Below are positions 44,888-53,332 of a stretch of 64,000 nt of DNA, piece after piece; positions within the stretch are counted from its first letter, which is position 1; the number at the start of each line of letters is the position of its first letter. Source of the stretch: JAUUSJ01 sp051880475 (GTDB lineage: Bacteria > Bacillota > Clostridia > Lachnospirales > Lachnospiraceae). The notes under the pieces are model-generated. The model saw only the letters and a program-made list of their open reading frames with translations. It had not been told where the DNA came from and ran no database searches. The translations under genes were made by a program, and so were the position numbers. Location: positions 1-64,000 of the forward strand of contig JBJEOA010000010.1 of the NCBI GenBank assembly GCA_051880475.1, given 5' to 3'.

Positions 44888-45679
44888 ATGAAATTGAAAA
44901 AAGTTTATGGTGCCTATTTTAGCCCTACTGGCAATACAAAAAAAGTGGTACAAGGTCTTTTACAATGTTTTTCTACCTACGCTACCCAAGAAATTAATTT
45001 AACTTTGCCAGAAGTTAGAAAAAAAGAGTTTCGTTTTGCGGATAATGATTTATTAATTTTAGGTGTTCCAGCTTATGCAGGAAGGGCTCCAAAAGCTGTT
45101 GTGGAGGCAGTGCAAAATTTTCGTAGTATGAATACACCCATTGTTTTAGTTGCAACGTACGGTAATAGAGCCATTGACGATACATTAATGGAGTTAAGTA
45201 AAGTCACAAGTGCACAGGGCTTTATCTGTGTAGGTGCTGGCACATTTGTCGGACAGCATAGTTACTTAAAAGAATTAGCACAATTTCGTCCAGATGAGAA
45301 AGATATGGAAATTGTAAGAGAGTTTGGAATGAAGTTAAAGGAACGTTTAAGAGTTCTTGTATTATACGATAAGACTTATTTTAAAATACCTGGGTCATAT
45401 CCTTATGAGAAACCACCGATGGGAGAGTTTCCATTTTTGCCAGAGACAGATGATAATTGCATTTATTGTATGCTCTGTGCCAATTTCTGCCCGATGGAGG
45501 CAATTAGTATGAGTAACCCAAAGAAGATTGACAGTAAGAAATGTGTTCGCTGCATGTCTTGTATTCACGTTTGTCCAACACAGGCAAAATATATGACGCC
45601 AGAGCCTTTTGCTGCACTTCAAAAGAAATTAACACCTTTTATTGAAACTAGACAGGAGCCTTGGTATATTGTTTGTTAA
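44888..45679 (+). CDS. EFR1 family ferredoxin (flavodoxin-ferredoxin fusion)
   Basis: 263 residues. The N-terminal flavodoxin-like domain has the FMN phosphate loop FSPTGNTKK. The C-terminus has two 4Fe-4S motifs, CIYCMLCANFCP and CVRCMSCIHVCP. The name EFR1 denotes this fusion in anaerobes; it probably shuttles electrons, but partners are unknown. AGAAAGGAC precedes the start. Terminator at 45708. Confidence 0.88.
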   Translation: MKLKKVYGAYFSPTGNTKKVVQGLLQCFSTYATQEINLTLPEVRKKEFRFADNDLLILGVPAYAGRAPKAVVEAVQNFRSMNTPIVLVATYGNRAIDDTLMELSKVTSAQGFICVGAGTFVGQHSYLKELAQFRPDEKDMEIVREFGMKLKERLRVLVLYDKTYFKIPGSYPYEKPPMGEFPFLPETDDNCIYCMLCANFCPMEAISMSNPKKIDSKKCVRCMSCIHVCPTQAKYMTPEPFAALQKKLTPFIETRQEPWYIVC

Positions 45680-45707
45680 TATTTTTAAAATCTGAGGAAC
45701 TTGAGAG

Positions 45708-45753
45708 AGTATCTATCCTTTTTTATGTATTAGAATAGGATAGATACTTTTTG
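45708..45753 (+). terminator. Terminator after the EFR1 gene
   Basis: AGTATCTATCCT pairs with AGGATAGATACT, followed by TTTTT. Confidence 0.85.
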
Positions 45754-45821
45754 TCATATAATGATGAATAATGTCGAAAGTCTAAAAAAAATATAAACTT
45801 TATTAAATCTTTTTTTTAGTA

Positions 45822-45850
45822 TTTACGTCATATAAAAATTATGATATATT
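45822..45850 (+). promoter_or_regulatory. Candidate promoter of the surface-protein operon
   Basis: TTTACG (45822-45827), 17 bases, TATATT (45845-45850), preceded by T-rich DNA. A TATAAT at 45861 is an alternative -10 without a good -35. Confidence 0.4.
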
Positions 45851-45883
45851 AGGAGAGTAATATAATTTACAAAAAAAGTAAAA

Positions 45884-45906
45884 GGAGGTATAATATGAAA
45901 AAATAA
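45884..45906 (+). promoter_or_regulatory. Strong ribosome-binding site and ATG opening a 3-codon frame
   Basis: AAAAGGAGG lies at ideal distance from the ATG at 45895, which reads Met-Lys-Lys-stop. The adhesin frame lies one base off. Removing one A from the A6 tract (45898-45903) would join this start to the adhesin frame, giving an N-terminus MKNKEFIDKTKRKVRR followed by the signal peptide. Confidence 0.75.
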
Positions 45907-45934
45907 GGAATTTATAGATAAAACAAAAAGGAAG

Positions 45935-48900
45935 GTGAGGCGAATAAAAAAAGAAAGAATTTTGAGAAAAAAGATAATTTGGATATGCCTAATTTTATTT
46001 AGTATTTCATTTTTTATGCAAATTAGAGCAGATACTGCATATGCAGCGACCAATTATTTAGTGCTTGACAGAGCGTGTAAGAATGGGGGAAGCGTGACGA
46101 TTCCGTATCTCAATAAGAGTTCTAGTTTATTTGTATTTTGTATTTTGCGAGATGGAGAGTGGAAACAAGTATATTGTGCTGATTTAGGGAAATCTGCCGC
46201 ATCTTATACAGCCATGACAAAAGATAATAGCATTTTAAGTGCGATATCAGATAATAAGAAACAATTATTATCGTATGTTCCGGCATTTGGACTTGGGAGT
46301 TTGGAGTTCCCGATATCGACGATACAAGACCCAAGAGGAATGAATAATTTACAAAAGACGTATGGAATTTTAATGCAAGGCTATATATGGTCTGTTTTAA
46401 AGGGGATTATTTCTCTAGATAGCGATGGAAGCTTGGTAGGTATCTCAAAGTTGAAATCCGTACTGAAAAAAATAAATCAATATACATATAGCCCAGAAAG
46501 AGGAGAAGTATTTATTGAGAGATTTTTAAGCTGTCTAGATGCTAGGGTAAAAGGAACCGATGACTATAGTCAAGTAGGTCAACTTCCAAACTTATTTTTC
46601 AAGACGAAGAGTTTAGCGAACCAAAATACATACGAGATGCAAAGAAAGGAAGATGGAAGTTTAGAGTACGTTTATACCGATAAAAAAAATATTTTGGCAA
46701 AGGGAGAGATTATTGTCAATCATTCTTTTTTATCTTGGAGGAGAGAGGGAAATAATTATATTTTTACGGTGGACGCTAAGAATGTAGATGAATTTTTAAA
46801 AGACTGCGATTCATCAAGCGAGAAACCTGGAGTTTGCTTTACTAGAACTGTGAAAGCGACGAAGCTTAAGACTTTAGAAGGATGGGTAGCATCTAATAAA
46901 GACAAATCATATCAAAATCTTCTATATTTTGAGGGAGAGAAGATAACAAAAACAGGAAAATCATATCTTGCCTTTGATGTGGCAGATGAGGAACTAATAC
47001 CTATTACGGTTTATAAAAAAGACGGTTCCAACAAGTCTATTTTCATTTCAGGAGCAGAGTTTGCATTGCAGCGTTATTCGGATGCTCAACAAAAATATGA
47101 GACCATTATGAATTTTGACGAGGTGCAAACAGGAGTTCATTTTCTAAATATTTCAAAAAAAATTCTTTTAGATAATTCCGATAATAAGAAATTAAAATTT
47201 AGAATAAAGGAGATATATATTCCAGACGGATATTCAGGAAAGTCAGCATTTGGGAAAGTCATTACTGGAACAGAATTAGCGAATGGAAATCTCAGTTTTA
47301 CTGCTTATAATTATAGAAGAAAAATAAAATTGGCAATTAGAAAAGTAGATGAATATTTATTAGATTATAAGATTGCACAGTTTTTATCTGCTAAAGCAGA
47401 AATGCAATTTCCATATCAAGACCCCTCTGTTTATGATTTAACTTATCAAGGAACAGATGAAATGGGTGAACCTATATATTGTTCAGAATATGATTTATTT
47501 GTAGCAAAAGTTTTAGGAGAACAATATACAGATGAGAATGGGATTTTTGAACAGGATTCTTATACAAATGAGCTAGGAAGAACATTAATTTTATCTTATC
47601 TCGCAAAATTGTCTGCTAGATTTGATATATATGAATATAGTAAAAATCTTGGACAATATAAGACAGAACCGATAGCTAGCATAGAGACTAGGGAAGGGTT
47701 AGGTCAAGAGATAACTACGGATTTTTTGATGGAAACTGAGGATAATGGCGGGAAATTGATGATTTGTGAAACAAAGTATCCAAAAGGGTATGAGAGTGGA
47801 TTAGAAAATATTTTTTATATAGAGATGAATGATGGAAATGATGGAAAAACGGTTACACTTTCTAATGATTCAACGGGAGAGTTTATCACAAATAAAGTAG
47901 GATTATATCGAATTATTGTTCAAAAAATAGTAAAACCATTGTACATACCATCTGCATCAGAAAATATTGTTTTAAAAAATTTATCACCAAAAGACGCTAG
48001 TTTCGCTGTATATGCTGAGGAGAATATTGGACAGATTGGGGAGAAAGAATATTTATACAGAAAAAATGATTTAGTGTGTACAGTACAAATCAAAGAAGAA
48101 GGAGTAGGTATGACACCGTATCTCTATCCTGGAAGATATAAAATGATAGAGATAAAAGCTCCAAAAGACTGTCATATTGAAGAAACTGAAAAAGTGGTAG
48201 CTATCTCAGATGGAGATGTCCATATAGTTTTTGAAAACAACCCAATTACAGAAGAAATTAGAATTCGAAAAAAAGATGGGGAGAAGGATAGTTATATAAG
48301 AGGTGCCATAATTGGGCTATATGCGAATCAAGATTTTATTGTAGATAATACAGTTGTTGTAAAAGAAAACACCTTGTTGGTACAAAAAGAGATAACAGAG
48401 GATGAGACTATATTTTCTAATTTGCCGTTTGGGAAATATTATGTAAAAGAGTTAGAAGCACCTGCGGGATATCAATGCAGTGAGGTGAAACTTGAGTTTG
48501 ATATACCCTCTACTCCACCCAAAAAAGAAAATGTGGTTCTCTATGGTACGCTTTCTAATTTTTATAAACCAAAGAGAAAACTTATTGTGAGAAAAGAGAT
48601 AGATAAAAAGGATATTTACTGGAAACATGGAAATCCCACTTTTTTATTTCGAGTAAGAGGAGAGGATTATAGTGGGGTAGAGCATATCTTTGAAAGATCC
48701 ATAGTATTTACGAAAGGAGATATAAAAGAGGGAGAAGATTTTGTAAAAAAGGAAATTGTATTTGACAATCTTATACCAGGTACTTATGAGGCAGAAGAAC
48801 TTTTGGTAGCTAGATATCGCTTGAAAGAGATAAAAGATATAGTAAACGGCTCATTAAAAGGAAAAAAAGCGAAATTTGATCTTGATAAGAATGAATTTGG

Positions 48901-50053
48901 AGAAGTGACTTTTGTAAATGAGAAATACGAGTGGCAAGGATTTGGTCACAACGACATCGCAGTGAATACCTTTTACTCGACAAACGAGGGAAAAAAGGAA
49001 GTTTATCTAAAAGGGTTGGCAGTAACTTGCAGCGATTTTATGAGTACAGAGAATCTAGATTTATCAAAATTTAAGGTTTATGCACAGTATGCAGATGGAA
49101 CAGCAAAGCAGATAGATATTGCAAAATGTCAGGTAAAGCCAAATAAAGTAAATATGATAGATAATGTATTTACGAATATTATTATTTCTTATGAGGAAGA
49201 GGGAATTACGGTAAAGACAGATATCCCAGTATTATATTATGAGAGGGATAATACATCAAATCTTTATAATACAATTAGTCTAAAGGATGGAACCGTATCT
49301 GTGATTGGATATAATGGAACGGATACAGAGATAGAAATCCCAGCTATGATAGATGGAAAAATTGTAAGTCGTGTCGGAAGAAATTATGTTTCTGGAAAGG
49401 ATATTTATGTTATAGAAGGTCAAGTTGATGAAGAGACAGCACAAAAAAATATCCAGTATTATAGAATTTCAGGGACGGAAGATGTTACGAAGATTATATT
49501 TCCAAATACAGTAAAAACAATTGGATACGCAGCTTTTTACAAAAATCAAAATTTAAGGGAAGTAGAATTAAATCAAGTTCAAATCATAAAAGGACAGGCT
49601 TTTAGTAAAACTGGGCTAAGTGGAGAATTAATTATACCAGATGATGTAATTAATATTGGAGGTTCTGCATTTAGAGAGACAAAAATTGAATCTCTAAGAT
49701 TGAGTTCTAGCTTGCAAGCTATGGGAAGCAAAATATTTTATGGATGTAAAAATTTGACAGGAATATTGAGAATACCTATTTTACTGGGAAAAATCCAAAG
49801 AGAGACTTTTCGTGACTGTAATTTCACACAGCTAGTTTTTGAGGGAGAATTGTCTGTCATAGAGGCAAATGTATTTAGAGGAAATGCTAAATTATCGGTT
49901 ATTGAATTTATAAATTGTGGAATTACGAAAATAGAAAGTAAGGCATTTGACCTTGAGAGCATAGCTATAATGGATACATATATTAGAGGTGCAAATAGTA
50001 TTGTAAAGCAATATCCTTGGGAGTTAGGAGGAAGAAATCCAGTTTTTGAGTAA
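45935..50053 (+). CDS. Large SpaA/Cna-B surface adhesin with a BspA-type repeat domain
   Basis: 1372 codons counted from a GTG at 45935, which directly abuts its purine-rich site; the better start is out of frame at 45895. A signal peptide ends at AYA-A near residue 38. Residues 60-170 may form a thioester domain: Cys in VYCADLG and Gln in LMQGYIW resemble the Cys-Gln pair. SpaA/Cna-B-like modules begin near 356, 465, 661, 774 and 881 (VYKKDG, IRKVDE, RKKDGEK). An Ig-like region (about 1020-1110) and BspA-type leucine-rich repeats (1184-1372) end the protein. There is no LPxTG signal or C-terminal membrane segment, so attachment must be by another route. Confidence 0.75.
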   Translation: MRRIKKERILRKKIIWICLILFSISFFMQIRADTAYAATNYLVLDRACKNGGSVTIPYLNKSSSLFVFCILRDGEWKQVYCADLGKSAASYTAMTKDNSILSAISDNKKQLLSYVPAFGLGSLEFPISTIQDPRGMNNLQKTYGILMQGYIWSVLKGIISLDSDGSLVGISKLKSVLKKINQYTYSPERGEVFIERFLSCLDARVKGTDDYSQVGQLPNLFFKTKSLANQNTYEMQRKEDGSLEYVYTDKKNILAKGEIIVNHSFLSWRREGNNYIFTVDAKNVDEFLKDCDSSSEKPGVCFTRTVKATKLKTLEGWVASNKDKSYQNLLYFEGEKITKTGKSYLAFDVADEELIPITVYKKDGSNKSIFISGAEFALQRYSDAQQKYETIMNFDEVQTGVHFLNISKKILLDNSDNKKLKFRIKEIYIPDGYSGKSAFGKVITGTELANGNLSFTAYNYRRKIKLAIRKVDEYLLDYKIAQFLSAKAEMQFPYQDPSVYDLTYQGTDEMGEPIYCSEYDLFVAKVLGEQYTDENGIFEQDSYTNELGRTLILSYLAKLSARFDIYEYSKNLGQYKTEPIASIETREGLGQEITTDFLMETEDNGGKLMICETKYPKGYESGLENIFYIEMNDGNDGKTVTLSNDSTGEFITNKVGLYRIIVQKIVKPLYIPSASENIVLKNLSPKDASFAVYAEENIGQIGEKEYLYRKNDLVCTVQIKEEGVGMTPYLYPGRYKMIEIKAPKDCHIEETEKVVAISDGDVHIVFENNPITEEIRIRKKDGEKDSYIRGAIIGLYANQDFIVDNTVVVKENTLLVQKEITEDETIFSNLPFGKYYVKELEAPAGYQCSEVKLEFDIPSTPPKKENVVLYGTLSNFYKPKRKLIVRKEIDKKDIYWKHGNPTFLFRVRGEDYSGVEHIFERSIVFTKGDIKEGEDFVKKEIVFDNLIPGTYEAEELLVARYRLKEIKDIVNGSLKGKKAKFDLDKNEFGEVTFVNEKYEWQGFGHNDIAVNTFYSTNEGKKEVYLKGLAVTCSDFMSTENLDLSKFKVYAQYADGTAKQIDIAKCQVKPNKVNMIDNVFTNIIISYEEEGITVKTDIPVLYYERDNTSNLYNTISLKDGTVSVIGYNGTDTEIEIPAMIDGKIVSRVGRNYVSGKDIYVIEGQVDEETAQKNIQYYRISGTEDVTKIIFPNTVKTIGYAAFYKNQNLREVELNQVQIIKGQAFSKTGLSGELIIPDDVINIGGSAFRETKIESLRLSSSLQAMGSKIFYGCKNLTGILRIPILLGKIQRETFRDCNFTQLVFEGELSVIEANVFRGNAKLSVIEFINCGITKIESKAFDLESIAIMDTYIRGANSIVKQYPWELGGRNPVFE

Positions 50054-50576
50054 AAGGAAGAAATTAGGAGTAAAAATTATTATAATTTTTTTTCTCATAA
50101 TAGGAAGTATATGGATTAGAGAGGAAGGAATCTGCCTAAAAGTTGTTGTCAGTGGCTCGATGGAGCCTAAAATTTCAGTTGGAAGTATTTGTATCATTCA
50201 AAAGAATTATCTGGCAGAAAAAATAAAAGAGGGAGATATCATAGCTTTTTTAATCGATGAAAATACGTGGATTACTCATAGAGTAGTGCAAATATCAAGA
50301 GAAGGAAATTTTTTAACAAAAGGAGACGCAAATGAGACAGTTGATTTTGGATGGGTAACAAAAAAACAGTATAAGGGAAAGATAGTTGGGAGTATTCCCT
50401 GGGTTGGAATTTTTTGTATATTCTTTACACAACAAAAAAAGATAATCAGTTTAATTATTATAATTATATTTTTATGGCAGGAAATAGAAAGGAGAAAAAA
50501 TATTGCAAATAAAAGAAGGAAAGAAATGGATATTGGTAGCAAGCATTTGTATGGCAGCAGTACTAGGAGGAAATAG
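50046..50576 (+). CDS. sipW: SipW-type (ER-type) signal peptidase I
   Basis: 176 residues counted from a TTG. The catalytic Ser is in VSGSMEP, and the residue that is Lys in ordinary bacterial signal peptidases is His in ITHRVV, the hallmark of the SipW/archaeal class. N- and C-terminal membrane segments are present. TasA-like substrates follow immediately. After the upstream in-frame stop only ATC (50037) or TTG (50046) can start it; GGAGG at 50027 is five bases from the first and fourteen from the second. It overlaps the adhesin end by eight bases and the next gene by 74. Confidence 0.85.
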   Translation: MSKRKKLGVKIIIIFFLIIGSIWIREEGICLKVVVSGSMEPKISVGSICIIQKNYLAEKIKEGDIIAFLIDENTWITHRVVQISREGNFLTKGDANETVDFGWVTKKQYKGKIVGSIPWVGIFCIFFTQQKKIISLIIIIIFLWQEIERRKNIANKRRKEMDIGSKHLYGSSTRRK

Positions 50577-51264
50577 AATTAGTGCATACTTTACAGATAA
50601 TGAGGAGAAGACGAATGTATTGACAGTCGGAAAGGTTTCTATCAACTTATATGAATCAAAATGGGATGGAGAGAGTGAAAACGGTCCTGATGTGGGGAAT
50701 GTCCCTGAGGATCCAAATCTTGGGATAAATATAGGAAAGGAAATTTATCCTCTAAAGGAGATTCCAAAAGATCCCACGGTAAAAAATACGGGAATTAATC
50801 CAAGCTGGGTTTACTTAGAAGTAAAAATGCCAAAGTCGGAAATTATCACGGCAAATAGCGATGGGACAAGGAAGGAAAGAGAGATGACAGAGCTTTTCAC
50901 TTATCAGATTGATGAAAATTGGGTAGATATTACATCAAATGAAATAAAATTAGAAAATACTAGTTCTAGAGATTATAATACCTATGTTTATGCCTATAAG
51001 ACGGCTCTAAAAGGTTCTAAAAATTTGGTGGATGGAAGTAGTTCTGTATATAATGGTGAGAAGACGACCTCTCTCTTCCAGAAAATTGTTTTTGTAAATG
51101 CGATTGAGGGACAGGGATTAGAGGAAAAAGAATTAACCATTCCAATTCGAGCAATGGCAATTCAGTCGGATAATACTGGCTCTTATCTAGAAGCATATAA
51201 AAAATACATCAATCAATCTATCGTATCAGCTGCAAATTTTCATTTAGAAACTGCTAGATCTTAA
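50503..51264 (+). CDS. TasA/camelysin-like SipW substrate 1
   Basis: 253 residues starting with TTG seven bases after GGAGA. The SipW-type signal reads WILVASICMAAVLGG then ISAYFTDNEEKTNVLTVG, and the mature part has the beta-rich start KVSINLYES. There is no C-terminal anchor. TasA and camelysin are secreted fibre or surface proteins; I infer a similar secreted structural protein. It begins inside sipW. Confidence 0.78.
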   Translation: MQIKEGKKWILVASICMAAVLGGNRISAYFTDNEEKTNVLTVGKVSINLYESKWDGESENGPDVGNVPEDPNLGINIGKEIYPLKEIPKDPTVKNTGINPSWVYLEVKMPKSEIITANSDGTRKEREMTELFTYQIDENWVDITSNEIKLENTSSRDYNTYVYAYKTALKGSKNLVDGSSSVYNGEKTTSLFQKIVFVNAIEGQGLEEKELTIPIRAMAIQSDNTGSYLEAYKKYINQSIVSAANFHLETARS

Positions 51265-51294
51265 AATAGAAAAATAAAATGGGAGTGAGCGGAA

Positions 51295-51819
51295 ATTAGT
51301 AAGAAATGGATTTTAATTTTTATCATGTTTTTCTTTATTGCTATGACGGAGATCGGTGTGATATCTGCCTATTTCACACAGGAAAAAATACAAGAAAATA
51401 AAGTATCGGTGGGAGAAAATGAGAGTAAAATAGAAGAAGAATTCCCAGATTCAAGTATAAAAGAGATAAATTTAAAAAAAGTAGAGATACATAATAAACA
51501 ATCGGTACCTTGTTTTGTTAGAGTAAAACTTCTATGGAGTGATTCTAATGTGAAAGAAAAATCAAGTTTAGATATTGATAATACAAAGTGGGAATATAAT
51601 CAGGAAGACGATTATTATTACTATAAGGAAGTATTGCCTCCAGATATTGGAGTTGCGTCTTTTTTCTCTATTTTGCGCGTGCAAAATCCGTCAGAACAAG
51701 ATAATTTTGATATAACAATTTATGAGGAGACATACCAACAAGGAAATTTTTTGGAAAATCAGTATAAAGAGGCATTTTTGGAATATCAAAAAAATAGGGG
51801 AAATGGCCATGGAGTATAG
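51295..51819 (+). CDS. TasA-like SipW substrate 2, probable ATT start
   Basis: 174 residues if started at ATT 51295. That codon sits nine bases after GGAG and gives MSKKWILIFIMFFF, a normal signal peptide, then VISAYFTQEKIQENKVSVG, the SipW signature. The first in-frame ATG (51325) has no ribosome-binding site and would remove the positive N-region. The mature part is acidic with PCFVRVKLLW, as in TasA-like proteins. Infrequent ATT initiation is known from E. coli infC. Confidence 0.7.
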   Translation: MSKKWILIFIMFFFIAMTEIGVISAYFTQEKIQENKVSVGENESKIEEEFPDSSIKEINLKKVEIHNKQSVPCFVRVKLLWSDSNVKEKSSLDIDNTKWEYNQEDDYYYYKEVLPPDIGVASFFSILRVQNPSEQDNFDITIYEETYQQGNFLENQYKEAFLEYQKNRGNGHGV

Positions 51820-53125
51820 GAAAAATAAAATAAAAAAGCAAATAATCATATTAATTTTTTGTTGGATAATATTTGTCTTTTCTGCCTTTGCGGCAGCACA
51901 GTCGGCAGTTACTTCTGTTGTAAATGAGTTACAGACAGGGATTATTGATATTTCACTAGAAGAGTATATGATAGATGAATCAGGGGTAGAAGTGGCGTGG
52001 GAAGATCAAGAATATATTATGCCAGGGGATAGTATTTCTAAAATTCCTAAAATTACAAATAGGGCAATGGATTGTTGGGTAAGAGCGAAGGTGAAAATTT
52101 CTTCTGAGTTACAAAGGGTAGATTCTCTCTCGCTAAATCATATAGAGGGAATTACAGATGATTGGATAAAAATAGGAGAATATTTTTATTATAAAAAAAT
52201 TTTAAAATCAAAAGAAACAGTAGTATTATTTCAATCCATTAAAATTCCTGCACAGTGGCTAAAAGAACATGAAAAAAATAAGATAAAAATAGTGATACAA
52301 GTGGATGCTGTGCAGGCGAAGAATTTTACACCTAATTTCAGCAAAGATACTCCCTGGGGTGGACTTATGATAGAAAACTGTATTCATGAAAAAGGATATG
52401 ATTTAAATAAGTTTAAAGTAGATCAAGAGGATAATTTAATAGTTCATTATGAAGGAATTGCTAAAAAATTAATTGCAAAGCCGAATGATTTTTTTGCACA
52501 ATTTGGTATACTTATGCCAGGAGATGAGCAAAGAGGTGTCGTAAAAATAAAAAATAAGGGAAGAAATTCTGTTAATATTTTTTTTAAAACAGAAGAGATA
52601 GAAAATGCAGAGCTTTTAGAAAAGATAGAGCTTGTAATTAGAAATCAGGCATCTAATTCAGAAAAAGAAAGAATAATCTATGAAGGTAATTTAAATTCAA
52701 GAGAGATACAAAAATATTTGCTTCTTGGATGTTATGAGCCAAACTATGAGGGGAATTTTATTTTTAGTTTAAAATTACCAGAAGAGTTAAATAATAAATA
52801 TTCTTTAGAAAAAAGAAAAGTAAAATGGTATTTTATGGCGCAAGAGATAGAAAATTCCACTACGCCAACGACCACAACGACTCTATATCCAACAACGTCT
52901 ACTTCAAAAAGAATTACTTCTTCACAAAATTCAATTCCCAAAAAAACAAATGATTCCAGTAATTATACTACTTCTAATCCGTATAAAAATCGGGGAGAGG
53001 ATGGAAATATCTTAAAAAAAATCCAACCTAAGACGAAAGATATGTTTAAAGTTGAATTTTTTTCCGTCTGTGCAGTATTTTCTCTTACTGGAATGATAGT
53101 GACAATGAAAAAGTTAAAAAAATAA
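51809..53125 (+). CDS. TasA-like SipW substrate 3 with C-terminal anchor and degenerate sorting signal
   Basis: 438 residues. After a Lys-rich start and hydrophobic stretch, AVTSVVNELQTGIIDISL resembles the SipW-substrate signature. Two beta-rich domains follow, then a Thr/Ser/Pro stalk (about residues 352-405). The end is QPKTKD, a hydrophobic stretch (FFSVCAVFSLTGMIV) and a Lys tail: the layout of a sortase signal, but with Lys where xPxTG requires Gly. It may be a membrane anchor instead. The ATG at 51809 follows AGGGG by eight bases and overlaps the previous gene by 11. Confidence 0.75.
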   Translation: MEYRKNKIKKQIIILIFCWIIFVFSAFAAAQSAVTSVVNELQTGIIDISLEEYMIDESGVEVAWEDQEYIMPGDSISKIPKITNRAMDCWVRAKVKISSELQRVDSLSLNHIEGITDDWIKIGEYFYYKKILKSKETVVLFQSIKIPAQWLKEHEKNKIKIVIQVDAVQAKNFTPNFSKDTPWGGLMIENCIHEKGYDLNKFKVDQEDNLIVHYEGIAKKLIAKPNDFFAQFGILMPGDEQRGVVKIKNKGRNSVNIFFKTEEIENAELLEKIELVIRNQASNSEKERIIYEGNLNSREIQKYLLLGCYEPNYEGNFIFSLKLPEELNNKYSLEKRKVKWYFMAQEIENSTTPTTTTTLYPTTSTSKRITSSQNSIPKKTNDSSNYTTSNPYKNRGEDGNILKKIQPKTKDMFKVEFFSVCAVFSLTGMIVTMKKLKK

Positions 53126-53133
53126 TAAAAAAA

Positions 53134-53184
53134 TAAAATAAGAGGCTATCGCTTAAAAAAATAAGAGGATAGCCTCTTATTTTT
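53134..53184 (+). terminator. Terminator of the surface-protein operon
   Basis: ATAAGAGGCTATC pairs with GATAGCCTCTTAT and TTTT follows. Confidence 0.85.
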
Positions 53185-53332
53185 ATAGTTTCCTAAAATA
53201 GGGTAGTGACAACAGAGAAAGAATTATGGTAAAATAAAAAAGTTTGAAATTATACGTTATAAAAATAGTCTTAAAGTCACAAAACTAAAATTGAAAATAG
53301 AGAAAATAATTTTTTGGAAGGAGAAAAATAGG

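Noticed and set aside
51325..51819. ATG at 51325 as start of the second TasA-like gene.
   Set aside because: It has no ribosome-binding site and would remove the basic N-region of an otherwise normal signal peptide; ATT 51295 fits both.
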